Below, in pieces: positions 42,553-52,878 of a DNA stretch of 64,000 bases. Position 1 is the stretch's first letter; every line of letters begins with the position of its first letter. Source of the stretch: DAHUYF01 sp035623985 (GTDB taxonomy: Bacteria; Pseudomonadota; Alphaproteobacteria; ATCC43930; CGMCC-115725). The DNA lies in contig DASPSJ010000041.1 of NCBI GenBank assembly GCA_035623985.1, positions 1 through 64,000 on the forward strand. The letters are read 5' to 3'. The translations under genes were made by a program, and so were the position numbers. The notes under the pieces were generated by a model. It made no database searches, was not told the DNA's origin, and saw only the letters and a list, made by a program, of their open reading frames with translations.

Positions 42553-43860
42553 ATGGGCAACTGGCGCAGGCCTCACTATGCCTGGACGGTGGCCGCCGTG
42601 ACATTTCTGACATTGATGGTGGCTGCCGGCTTTCGCTCGACTCCGGGTGTCTTGCTGGTTCCGGTCGAGCAGGAATTCGGTTGGTCGCGCGGAACGACCT
42701 CTCTCGCGGTCGGCGTAAATCTTATTCTCTATGGCCTTATCGGTCCGTTTTCCGCCGCGATGATGGACAAGTTCGGCATCCGCCGCGTCATGTTGGCGGC
42801 CATTGCGATGGCTGGGAGCGGAGCGGCCGCGACGCTGTTGATGCAATCCTCGTGGCAGTTCGTCGCAGCCTGGGGAATCCTCGTGGGCGCCGGAACCGGC
42901 GTGACGGCAAACGTGCTCGCCGCCATGATCGTTTCCCGCTGGTTCACGGCGCGCCGCGGGCTGGTGATGGGATTGCTCACCGCGGCGGCGGCGGGCGGCC
43001 AACTTCTCTTCCTTCCGCTGCTCGCGAACTTCGCAACGCAATACGGCTGGCGCAGCGTGGCGATAACGATCGCCGGCGCCACCGTGGCCTTGCTCCCGGT
43101 TGTCGCGCTCTTGATGAGGGACCGTCCGGAAGACGTGGGGCTGGCACCCTATGGCGAACTGCCTTCGGCAAATGCGGCACGGCCGCCGGCGGCCCCTGCG
43201 GCCCCTCCTTTGGCTGCGGCCTTCAACGCCCTCGGTGCGGGATTGCGCTCGCGTGATTTCCTATTGCTCGCCACGACTTTCTTCATCTGCGGCGGATCGA
43301 CGAACGGCCTCATCGCGACCCATCTCATCCCGGCTTGCATCGACAACGGCTTGGCCGAGGTGACCGGCGCGAGCCTGCTGGCCTTCATGGCCGTCTTCAA
43401 TTTCATCGGCACGACCGGGTCGGGCTGGTTGACCGACCGGATAGACAGCCGAATACTCCTCAGCGCCTATTACGGGCTGCGCGGTCTCTCGCTGCTCTAT
43501 CTGCCGTACTCGTTCGATTCCGTTTATGGCCTGTCCGTGTTCGCGGTATTCTACGGTTTGGACTGGATCGCAACGGTGCCGCCGACCGTCCGTCTCACGA
43601 CGAATATTTTCGGCAAAGAGAAGACCGCCATCATGTACGGTTGGATCTATGTCATCCATTCGGTCGGCGGAGCGGCGGCCGCCTTCCTCGCGGGCGTGTT
43701 GAGGGCGGATCTGGGCAGCTATATCACGCCGTTCATGTCGGCGGGCGCGTTGTGCTTGATCGCTTCCGGGATGGTGCTGCTCATCGGCAGCCGCGAAACC
43801 CGCGGCAGGACAAGCGGTCTTCCGGCAGGGCACATCGCCCCGCCGCAGCACTCCGCCTGA
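42553..43860 (+). CDS. MFS transporter
   Basis: A 435-residue, 12-helix major facilitator. The loop 2-3 motif appears as MMDKFGIRRVML. It begins RRPHYAWTVAAVTFLTLMVAAG, typical of the oxalate/formate antiporter-like and monocarboxylate group of MFS proteins. The ATG at 42553 is favoured over 42538 because GAGGG lies 6 nt upstream. Its place after the Rieske/LeuCD operon suggests uptake of the pathway's substrate, likely an organic acid anion. Confidence 0.9.
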   Translation: MGNWRRPHYAWTVAAVTFLTLMVAAGFRSTPGVLLVPVEQEFGWSRGTTSLAVGVNLILYGLIGPFSAAMMDKFGIRRVMLAAIAMAGSGAAATLLMQSSWQFVAAWGILVGAGTGVTANVLAAMIVSRWFTARRGLVMGLLTAAAAGGQLLFLPLLANFATQYGWRSVAITIAGATVALLPVVALLMRDRPEDVGLAPYGELPSANAARPPAAPAAPPLAAAFNALGAGLRSRDFLLLATTFFICGGSTNGLIATHLIPACIDNGLAEVTGASLLAFMAVFNFIGTTGSGWLTDRIDSRILLSAYYGLRGLSLLYLPYSFDSVYGLSVFAVFYGLDWIATVPPTVRLTTNIFGKEKTAIMYGWIYVIHSVGGAAAAFLAGVLRADLGSYITPFMSAGALCLIASGMVLLIGSRETRGRTSGLPAGHIAPPQHSA

Positions 43861-44334
43861 CCCAAGCCAGGGTCGGCACTGCGACGGATGGCATAGGTTG
43901 GCGTGGCGGGCAGCGCGGCGCCGCCGCCGATGGGTCAGCGCCAGCCACGTCCGCCGGTGCCGCAGCGCGTGATGGCCGCTGGCCGAGCGGGACCGGCCTA
44001 TCAAAGCCGGCGTGGCCCGGCGCGGCCGGTCTTCGTCGCTGGGACCTGAGCCAAGACTAACAGGACGCGCCTGTACGGCCGGGTGCCGGGGGGGGGGGAC
44101 GGAGGCTTGTGGCCAGGGCGCTTCAGGGCCGGCGGCGAAGGACGACCTTGCCCTGGGCATTTTTTGCCTCGCATCCGCGCGGGACAGCAGCTTTTGCCGC
44201 CCCTGCCGCGCGCGTCCGCCGGCGAAATCGCCCAGCCAGAGCCGCATTTTACGGCATGACTATTGCTTCCGCCGACGCGCAGGGCCTTCGACGCGCCGTG
44301 ACTTCGGCATGGCCGCACCAGAGTGGAGCAGCAC
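43861..44334. other. about 470 bp gap before the Zorya-like genes, with an 11-G tract
   Basis: No gene is recognised. It contains an uninterrupted run of 11 G at 44088-44098, a T-rich stretch near 44161-44166 and several GC palindromes. A promoter for the downstream genes must lie here, but I could not fix one. Confidence 0.5.
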
Positions 44335-46089
44335 GTGGACTTTCTCGTCAGCCTCGCCGCCGTTATCGACCGGTTCGATCCGAGCATCACTGGGTTCCTC
44401 GATAATTTCCGCGCCGATGACGTGCCGCTGAGGCTCTCCGTCGCCATTGTCGCGGCCGGCACCGTTCTTCTCGCCATGCTCGCGATATGGGGCACGATCG
44501 CCTGGCGGCGGATAACGCGGCTGCATCGCCCGGTGCGATCCTCCGGCACGTGCCTCGAGTTCGCGAGGCGCTTCGAGCAGATCGACATCCTTTTGTCCCA
44601 GTCGATATTTGGCTCGACATGGAATGAATACCGGGCGGTGCTCAGAAGGGAGGGCGGCAGAATTCTCTATCCTCGGCCGCCGGGCGAGTATTTCGGGCTG
44701 CATGCGCTCGGCCAGGCGGCGTTCCCGGACCGGTTGTTCGCGGCGGCTCATGGCTATTTCATCGGCATCGGATTGCTGCTCACCTTCGTCGGACTGGTCG
44801 CCGCCCTGAAATTCGCCGCCGCCGGGGTGGCATCCACCGACGTCGCCGTCGCCAAGCAGGCGCTCAATGCGCTGCTCAGCGCGGCGTCGTTCAAATTCAT
44901 GACCTCGATCGCGGGCCTCGGTTGCTCGCTGGTGCTTTCGCTTGCCGCGCGCTCGATGACCTATGTCGTCGAGAATGCCACGGCGACGCTGGCCCGGGAT
45001 CTGGAGTCGCTGATGGTGCCGATCGTGGCGGAGAGCATTGCCTATGATCAGCTCGCCATCGCCCGCGAACAGGCCCTCCAGCTTGAGAAGCTCACTTCGA
45101 CCCTCGCCGCCGCGGCCGCGAGCAAGGTCGCAAGCGGCGACGCTGCCGAGCGCGACCGCGAGGGCGTGCCGCAGATGGTGCGCGAGGTGGTCAAGGAAAT
45201 GCGCAGCGCCGGCGCCGTCGAGATGCGGCAGCTCGCTTCGATGCTGGGAGAGGTCGGCGCTGCCATCGGTCGGACGCAACATCATATCGACAGATCCGGC
45301 GAGGCCTTCACCGATCGCATGAGCTCGGCCGCCTCGCAATTGCTGACCGCGGCTGCGACCCTCAGGCAGGAGGTGGGTGGCCGGATGAACGCCGTTGGCG
45401 ACCGGCTCGACGTCTTGGCCGAGACGCTTGCCAAGAGCGAGATCCTATTGACCGCAGCGGCCGACGCCGCCGCGCAGCGATTGGCCAAAGGCGCCGAGGC
45501 GGCGGGCGGTGAAATTGCGCTCCGCGCCGCCGAAGCCAGCCGAGGGCTCCTGACGACGTCGGATGGGCTGGCGCAGCGCATCAGTGGCATGATCGACGGT
45601 TTCGACGGCTTCAATACGGCTCTCGGCTCCCAGATCGAGAGCATGCGGCAGATCGTTTCGTCGCTTGATGCCGCCAAGGGGGCGCTGGATGGAAGCGCCG
45701 CCACCTGGGCCCGGTCCAGCGATCCGATCGTGGCGGCGGTCGACGCTTCGAAGGGCGTGGCGCAAGAACTGGGACTCGTCGCCGATCGCGTCGCCGCCTG
45801 CCAGAACGACATGTCCGACATGGCCAAGGCGATGAGCGCGATTTCGGACAAGGCCGCCGCCGTCTGGGACAAGTACCAGGGACGTTTCGAGAAAGTGGAC
45901 GACGACCTGAAAGCGGTCTTCCTGCGGCTGGAGGAGGGAACGCGCGCCTTCGGCAAGGAAGTCATGGAGTTCGTCGGCAAGCTCGATGCCAATTTGGCGG
46001 CGGGGACGCAGGCCCTGTCCATCGGCACCGAGGAGCTGCGCGAGGTGGCGGAGATACTGGTGGCCAATACCACGGCGAAAGCGGCCTGA
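44335..46089 (+). CDS. zorA: ZorA-like MotA/TolQ/ExbB-family proton channel with long coiled-coil tail
   Basis: A 584-residue protein with three to four membrane helices: one near residues 32-55 (SVAIVAAGTVLLAMLAIWGT), and two at about 142-165 (GYFIGIGLLLTFVGLVAAL) and 188-210 (TSIAGLGCSLVLSL), the MotA/ExbB core. About 370 residues of cytoplasmic, Ala-rich helical tail follow. A long tail is the mark of ZorA of the Zorya anti-phage system, where it forms a proton-driven rotor stator. The GTG at 44335 has GGAG 6 nt upstream; another GTG at 44323 would add four residues. It is followed 1 nt later by the ZorB-like gene. Confidence 0.85.
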   Translation: MDFLVSLAAVIDRFDPSITGFLDNFRADDVPLRLSVAIVAAGTVLLAMLAIWGTIAWRRITRLHRPVRSSGTCLEFARRFEQIDILLSQSIFGSTWNEYRAVLRREGGRILYPRPPGEYFGLHALGQAAFPDRLFAAAHGYFIGIGLLLTFVGLVAALKFAAAGVASTDVAVAKQALNALLSAASFKFMTSIAGLGCSLVLSLAARSMTYVVENATATLARDLESLMVPIVAESIAYDQLAIAREQALQLEKLTSTLAAAAASKVASGDAAERDREGVPQMVREVVKEMRSAGAVEMRQLASMLGEVGAAIGRTQHHIDRSGEAFTDRMSSAASQLLTAAATLRQEVGGRMNAVGDRLDVLAETLAKSEILLTAAADAAAQRLAKGAEAAGGEIALRAAEASRGLLTTSDGLAQRISGMIDGFDGFNTALGSQIESMRQIVSSLDAAKGALDGSAATWARSSDPIVAAVDASKGVAQELGLVADRVAACQNDMSDMAKAMSAISDKAAAVWDKYQGRFEKVDDDLKAVFLRLEEGTRAFGKEVMEFVGKLDANLAAGTQALSIGTEELREVAEILVANTTAKAA

Positions 46090-46090
46090 C

Positions 46091-46885
46091 ATGCGCAGAA
46101 CGGCAACCGCCGGGCGCGCGCCGCGCGCAAGCCTCCGCCACAAGAAGGCGGAGGGCGGCGACTACTTCGCCTCGATGACGGATTTGATGCTGGGCCTGCT
46201 GTTCGTCTTCATCATCATGCTCATGGCCTTCGCCCTCAATCTGCGCGAGGCGGAGCGAAAAATGTCAAGTACGACGCGAGAGCTGAGCGAGGCGCATGAG
46301 GCGCGCCGCGAGATGTTGCGCGACATCGCCAGGCTGCTTGAGGGGCATCTCCCCGTCACGGTGGACGAAGAGAACGGCACGCTGCAACTGGGAAGCGACG
46401 TTCTCTTTCCCAGGGGCTCGGCGGAGACCTATCCCGATGCGCTTCCGAAACTGCGGACGCTCGGAACCGCTCTCGATCTGGTTCTGCCCTGCTATGCCGT
46501 CGCCGGCGACGGCCGGCTTCCCGCTCGCTGCGCGAGGAAGCGCAAGGGGCGGCTCGAGGCGGTTTATATCGAAGGCCATACCGACACGGCGCCGATCCGA
46601 ACCTCTCATTTTCAGAACAACTGGGAGCTTTCGGCGGCGCGGGCGTCCGAGACGCTGGACAAGCTGATCGAGGGCAACGGGGACCTTGCAGAGCTTAGGA
46701 ACGACAGGGGCGAGCGACTGATCGGCGTCAGCGGATACGGCGAATACCGCCCGGTCGACCGCACCGGCACGGAAGAAGGCATGAAGAAGAACCGCCGGAT
46801 CGAACTGCGCTTCATCATGGTCTCGCCGGAAACGCCTGAATTGAGCCGGTTGAAGGAAGAGGTACGCTGGCGGGAGTCGCCGTGA
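46091..46885 (+). CDS. zorB: ZorB-like MotB/OmpA-family peptidoglycan-anchored stator subunit
   Basis: A 264-residue protein: short cytoplasmic N-terminus, one membrane helix beginning MTDLMLGLLFVFIIML with the proton-carrying Asp31, a coiled-coil link, and a C-terminal OmpA-like domain (YIEGHTDTAPI, NNWELSAARA, KKNRRIELRF) that binds peptidoglycan. With the preceding gene it would form a 5:2 ion-driven motor of the Zorya type. Its stop overlaps the start of the next gene (GTGA). Confidence 0.9.
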   Translation: MRRTATAGRAPRASLRHKKAEGGDYFASMTDLMLGLLFVFIIMLMAFALNLREAERKMSSTTRELSEAHEARREMLRDIARLLEGHLPVTVDEENGTLQLGSDVLFPRGSAETYPDALPKLRTLGTALDLVLPCYAVAGDGRLPARCARKRKGRLEAVYIEGHTDTAPIRTSHFQNNWELSAARASETLDKLIEGNGDLAELRNDRGERLIGVSGYGEYRPVDRTGTEEGMKKNRRIELRFIMVSPETPELSRLKEEVRWRESP

Positions 46886-48285
46886 CGCTCAGGGCCGTTC
46901 TCCAGCACTCCCGATGCGCGCCCGTTCCGCTGCGTTTTGCCCCGCCGCGCAGGGCGAAGCTGCCGGAGGTGGCAGACCAGTTGCTTCGGCGCTATGGCGC
47001 CGGCGATGCGCCGCGCAAATCGGCGGCCGAGCTCGACGCGCTTCTGCGACGCTTGCGGAAAGCCGATTACGTCTGGGAAAACGTCCACCCGAGGGACCGG
47101 CTCACCGTCGCCTGGGTGCTGTGGCGAGGGCCGGAGCCGCCGGCAGAGAAGAGGTCATTTCTGTCCGCGTTCCTCAAATGGGTGGAAACGCCGTGGCGGC
47201 GCGTCCAAGCGCGCCACCTCGCTTCCGCCTGGGCCGCCGCTTTCGATCCCCAGCTCGCAAGCACCCGGCTGGTCGGAGAATGGCTTGCGGCTCGCGCCTC
47301 GCAACTCTCGGATCCCTGGTCCCGTCTTGCGGCCGAATTCGACGTCTTCTCGATCGAGCATGGACCGGCGCGGCTCGCGACGGAATTCCTTGCTTCGACA
47401 GAGAGCGAAAAGAGCTTCCTGGATCGTCTCCGGCTCACGGGTCCGGCGGCGGCGGGCGGATTGATGCTGGAGACGCTCGGCGCGGCGGCATCGTCGGTCG
47501 AAGTCTCGCTCGAGCGCGCGCCGCGTCTTGCGCTGCGTCTCATCGAGCTTTGCTGCCACGAAGGCGCTTTTCGGCCCGCGGCCATGGCGAAGGCGGCCCC
47601 AAGGCGCGCCCTATCGGTTGGGCTTAAAATCTGCGAGGCGCTGCTGCTGCCATGGCAGCAGGCCGAGCCGCCCGAGGAGGTGAGGAGACAGATCCTCGAC
47701 CATCTTCTGGCCCATTATGGCGACGCACGGATCAGCGACGCGATCTGGGAAGACCTGCGGCCGCCGGCGAGAAAAATCATGCGCGGCTGGCTCAAGCGCA
47801 GGACCATCGAGACGTTCTTCCAGATGGTCGGCGAGACAAATCCGGGCGACCGAGGACGGCGCCAGGCGAGTCAAAGGTTCTGGACGGCATATCAGGATCA
47901 CGTCGAGGACGCCTGGCTCCTTGCCGGACCGCTGCATTTCGCCTCCTTGAAGACGAAGAGGGCCATCGGGCACGGACGCCTCGCGGGCTGCCGCTCCGGC
48001 GACAGCGCGCTGCTGCTCAGGATCCGCGGCATGACGATCGCCGAAACGAGCAAATTTGATTCATGCCAAGCCTGGCTGGCGCACAGCGGTTTCGCCCCGT
48101 CCCTCTATTGCGACGGCACGAAACCGTACTGGCTCGCCGCCTTGGCGACCGGCGCCGATTTCTCGCCCGTCTACGCCCGAAACGGGAGCAGCTCGTGGCA
48201 GGATAGAATGCATGATTTCATAGAATACCATACGGGACTTTCGATCCCGCGGCATGAGTATTTGCTCCCCGCCCGTCCCCGCTGA
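46882..48285 (+). CDS. zorC: ZorC-like protein with EH_Signature-type domain
   Basis: A 467-residue soluble protein without recognisable catalytic motifs. The C-terminal half has the pattern of the EH_Signature domain found in ZorC: RFWTAYQDHVEDAWLL, a later LLLRIRGMTIAETSKFD, and a terminal segment SSSWQDRMHDFIEYHTG. In type I Zorya, ZorC binds DNA and works with ZorD. It starts with GTG at 46882 (GGGAG upstream), translationally coupled to ZorB. No zorD-type helicase follows. Assignment rests on neighbourhood plus pattern, so it is less sure than zorAB. Confidence 0.7.
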   Translation: MTLRAVLQHSRCAPVPLRFAPPRRAKLPEVADQLLRRYGAGDAPRKSAAELDALLRRLRKADYVWENVHPRDRLTVAWVLWRGPEPPAEKRSFLSAFLKWVETPWRRVQARHLASAWAAAFDPQLASTRLVGEWLAARASQLSDPWSRLAAEFDVFSIEHGPARLATEFLASTESEKSFLDRLRLTGPAAAGGLMLETLGAAASSVEVSLERAPRLALRLIELCCHEGAFRPAAMAKAAPRRALSVGLKICEALLLPWQQAEPPEEVRRQILDHLLAHYGDARISDAIWEDLRPPARKIMRGWLKRRTIETFFQMVGETNPGDRGRRQASQRFWTAYQDHVEDAWLLAGPLHFASLKTKRAIGHGRLAGCRSGDSALLLRIRGMTIAETSKFDSCQAWLAHSGFAPSLYCDGTKPYWLAALATGADFSPVYARNGSSSWQDRMHDFIEYHTGLSIPRHEYLLPARPR

Positions 48286-48622
48286 GCGGCCTCGCGCGGA
48301 TATTTCCTCCGGGCGGGCACAGCCGGCGTCCCCGGGATGGTCAGGACGAGCCGCGATGGGGCAAAGCGGTCGGCGCGCTGGCGCCGGCCGTGGCCGGTTT
48401 CTGCGCGGGCCGCCTGCACGGTTCCTCGCCCTGAGCGGTTCCCGGAGAAGGCCGGCGTCCTCTCTCCTGGTCATCGAAGCCCGTGGCCGCGCAACAAGCC
48501 GCTGCTTTCGCCGGGGCGATTGCAACACACATTTACGTATTATTTACCGGAGCCTGCTCACCCTAGGCTTGCGCCCGGCTGTGGGCGCGCAGTGTGCCGG
48601 GCGTGGAGGGGGCCTGGGCGAC
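48286..48622. other. 337-bp gap between zorC-like gene and histidine kinase
   Basis: No gene recognised. It is GC-rich except for an AT-rich patch at about 48523-48548 that may hold the kinase promoter. It is too short for a helicase, so no zorD remnant is hidden here. Confidence 0.5.
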
Positions 48623-50143
<1,521 letters not shown>

Positions 50144-50163
50144 AGCCTGTCAGGCTCTTGGGG

Positions 50164-51597
50164 CTATGCCTGGCCCTTGCGTAGCGTCAGCAGGCAGACG
50201 CGGCCGGTTGGATCGAGCTGGAAGTCGATCGCCGCCGCGGGCAGGTCGGCGGCGAGGGCGCGCATGGCCGCCTCGTCGCGATAGACGATGCTCCAGTCGC
50301 AAAGGAATTCCATCGGCCAGAGATTGCCGATCGGCGTCTCCATCATGTTGCCGACGAGAAGCGTTCCGCCGGGCGCAAGCTGGGCGAACAACGAGTGAAC
50401 GAGCAGGCGCGCGCGGCGCGCCGAAAGATAGTCGACGAAGCCGACGGTGTAGATCAGATCCTGCGGCGCGAGTTTGCCGAAGAGCTCGCCGGTCTTGAGC
50501 AACTGGATGAAGGAGGTATGCAGGCAGCTTACGCTCGCCTGGCCGTGCAGCCGCATCACCTCGAGATAGGTCTGCTCATAGGCCTGCGACAGCGCCGCGT
50601 GGTCCTGATCGATGAGCGTGAACTGCACGGGGCGCGGCAATTCCTTGAGCTGGAGGTAGTCGACGACCTCGCGTGCCGGCCCGCAGCCGAGCGTGGTGAT
50701 GCGCGCCGGCCCCGACCGCGATGCCAGGACGGTGCCGGCGATCGCCTCTCGCATCATCACCATGCGCGTTGCGATGCATTCGGCGACGTCGAGCCCGAGC
50801 CGGTGAACCAGCCGGTCGCCAAGCCGCTCGCCTTCGCGGCGCCAGGCATACACCATGTTCATGACCTGAAAGTCACCGGGATAGCCGAGCGGCTTCTCGT
50901 AGCTGCGCCGCCAGATCGGGCCGCCCAGGAACTCGGGCACCAGCACGAATTCGCTGAACTGCTTTACCGCCCGGCGGGCCGTCTCGTCCGCCATGAGCGG
51001 CGCCACGATCTCGTTCGCGCGATGCCAGAGCGTGCGCCAACGCGGGAGAATGCGCTCCTCGGACGCTGCCAGCATCTCCGTGATCGCGGCTTCGCTCGGT
51101 CTCGTCTGCTCGAAGCGGATGAGCGCGGCGCGGCAACTGCGCAAGAGGTGCAAGACGTCCGCGCTGAGCTGCCGATATTCGGGCGGGACCGTACTCGCCG
51201 CATCGGTCAGCTCGTCGAGACCGGTGCGGACCAGCACCTCCTGGTATTTCGCGACGATCTGCCCGATGCCGATGCAGCCGTCGACAAGCCGCACGCCGAT
51301 TTTGGCGCCCCGCGGCATCGGATCGACCCTGGCGATCTCGCCGGTGCCGTGGAACAGACAAACTCCGTGAATTCCGAGATCGACGAGCACGCGCTCGCCG
51401 ACGGTGCATACCTCGTTCGAACCAGGCGTGGTGACCGCGCCGAGACCGCTAAGACTGATGTCCTCGAGCGCATGGTCTAGCCGGTCGATGGTTAGTTTCG
51501 GCAGCACTCCTTTAAAGAGATCGCGCACCCTATAACGCTCGGCACGGTAGAAGATCGTCCGACCGTGCTCCCCCGTCAACTCCTCGTAGCTCTTCAT
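50164..51597 (-). CDS. PilZ domain-SAM methyltransferase fusion
   Basis: A 477-residue protein. The N-terminal 130 residues look like a PilZ c-di-GMP receptor: RAERYRVR (R-x3-R) and DISLSG (D-x-S-x2-G). A helical middle part (about 140-270) precedes a Rossmann methyltransferase (RITTLGCGPAREVVDY for SAM, LIDQDHAAL acidic loop, DLIYTVGFVDYL). The segment SYEKPLGYPGDFQVMNM is typical of a group of uncharacterised bacterial methyltransferases. The ATG at 51597 has GGAG about 10 nt upstream. It is convergent with the histidine kinase. Confidence 0.85.
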   Translation of the reverse strand: MKSYEELTGEHGRTIFYRAERYRVRDLFKGVLPKLTIDRLDHALEDISLSGLGAVTTPGSNEVCTVGERVLVDLGIHGVCLFHGTGEIARVDPMPRGAKIGVRLVDGCIGIGQIVAKYQEVLVRTGLDELTDAASTVPPEYRQLSADVLHLLRSCRAALIRFEQTRPSEAAITEMLAASEERILPRWRTLWHRANEIVAPLMADETARRAVKQFSEFVLVPEFLGGPIWRRSYEKPLGYPGDFQVMNMVYAWRREGERLGDRLVHRLGLDVAECIATRMVMMREAIAGTVLASRSGPARITTLGCGPAREVVDYLQLKELPRPVQFTLIDQDHAALSQAYEQTYLEVMRLHGQASVSCLHTSFIQLLKTGELFGKLAPQDLIYTVGFVDYLSARRARLLVHSLFAQLAPGGTLLVGNMMETPIGNLWPMEFLCDWSIVYRDEAAMRALAADLPAAAIDFQLDPTGRVCLLTLRKGQA

Positions 51598-52386
51598 AGC
51601 CTGCTCCGCCGGCTCCCCCTTTGGCGCCGGCTGCCCCCCGGTGCAGACGCCTGCATTCCCCACAACCAACTATAGCCAAGGCGTGTAAGGTCACAAGAGA
51701 CGAAACGTATGGTTGCGTGAATTGCAGCCCTCGTTTTCCCGGTTTTTGGGTTGGTCCCAGGCAAATCGATGAGAACGGATCGAGAATCTGTTTATTGAAG
51801 TGTCATGGCAGATGGACGCCGCCCGTCAACAGTTGCGCCACTACGTCCCTTGAAATGACGCAACGGCACCCGCGGGCGGCCTCCCCGATCGGGAACGACC
51901 GGGACCGCCGGAAAGGAATTTTCGCAGCCTAAATCAATACGTTGAGCAGTTGCGTGGGCGCCTCTTGCGGCACGGAGTGGAGGCGTGACCGGACGCGCTT
52001 ATCCTCGACCATCGAGACGAAGATCGATCGACGTGTTCTGACGCTGTCTGACGCCGGTGTCCGCGGATTTCGCGCGAGCCTGGACATTTTGAAGGGTTAG
52101 CTCGGCGTATCATGCATAGCATCCTTTACGAGATCGGGGCCGTACTTTGTCGCCACTGCCGCGTCGAAAGGCGGGCTTGGCCGTTGCAAGGCGAAGCACC
52201 TGAGCGAGGGCAGGCGTCGTTCAATCCGCGGGGCGGTGCGACCGCCGGTCGCGGCGTGAGGCGTCATTGCAGACCTCTGAGGCACCGCAGCGAAAATCGG
52301 CCGCTCGTCCCACGGCGCCTGACATCGCCCTTCGTCCTCGGTATCCTCGGCCCTCCGCGGCGGTCCGGCAGGGAGGGGGAACGGCT
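51598..52386. other. about 790 bp without a recognised gene
   Basis: Short overlapping frames only. On the minus strand a 53-codon frame (about 51932-52090) ends QEAPTQLLNVLI, vaguely like the tail of an alpha/beta hydrolase, and may be a gene remnant. Base composition is lower in GC around 51670-51830. Confidence 0.4.
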
Positions 52387-52878
52387 ATGGCATCCGAAAG
52401 CGACATCAGGAAGATGCTCATCGATGCCCTTTGGCCCAGCATCCAAGAAGCCGTGCGGCAGGAGCTTGTCGCGCTGGACGAAATGAAGGCGGAATTCGCC
52501 AGCAGCGCCGCCGCCCTCCGTCGCGAGGTCGATGAATTGAAAACCACGATCTCGGACGAGATCGCCCGTCGGACCAGTCTTGTTCTTAACGATCTCCAGC
52601 GTCACGTCGACCAGGAGATCGGCACGAAGCTGGGAGGCGTCCGATCGCAATTCGTCTTGAGCGCCGCGGAGCTGCACACGCTGCGGGACGACGTGACTCA
52701 GAAGATTGCGCGATTGGCGCAGGACGTGAGCCTGCTCGATCAGCGGCTGAAGACCGCCGGCGCCGCGCTGGCGGAAAAATCATCGCAGCAGCCCCCGAGC
52801 GCGGACGCGCCGGGCAGCGAAGCCGGAGCGCCCGATGCGGCCGCGGCAGGGCCGTTCTCTTCATCGAGAGGGCAGTGA
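52387..52878 (+). CDS. hypothetical coiled-coil protein
   Basis: A 163-residue soluble protein, helical throughout (ESDIRKMLIDALWPSIQEAV, then a long heptad-like region to about residue 130) with a disordered Ser/Ala/Pro tail. No family is recognised. The ATG at 52387 has GGAGGGGAA just upstream, a strong ribosome site, which supports it as a real gene. Confidence 0.7.
   Translation: MASESDIRKMLIDALWPSIQEAVRQELVALDEMKAEFASSAAALRREVDELKTTISDEIARRTSLVLNDLQRHVDQEIGTKLGGVRSQFVLSAAELHTLRDDVTQKIARLAQDVSLLDQRLKTAGAALAEKSSQQPPSADAPGSEAGAPDAAAAGPFSSSRGQ

Noticed and set aside
51932..52090. Minus-strand 53-codon frame ending QEAPTQLLNVLI
   Set aside because: It resembles a hydrolase tail only loosely and has no preceding domain; noted as a possible remnant, not called.
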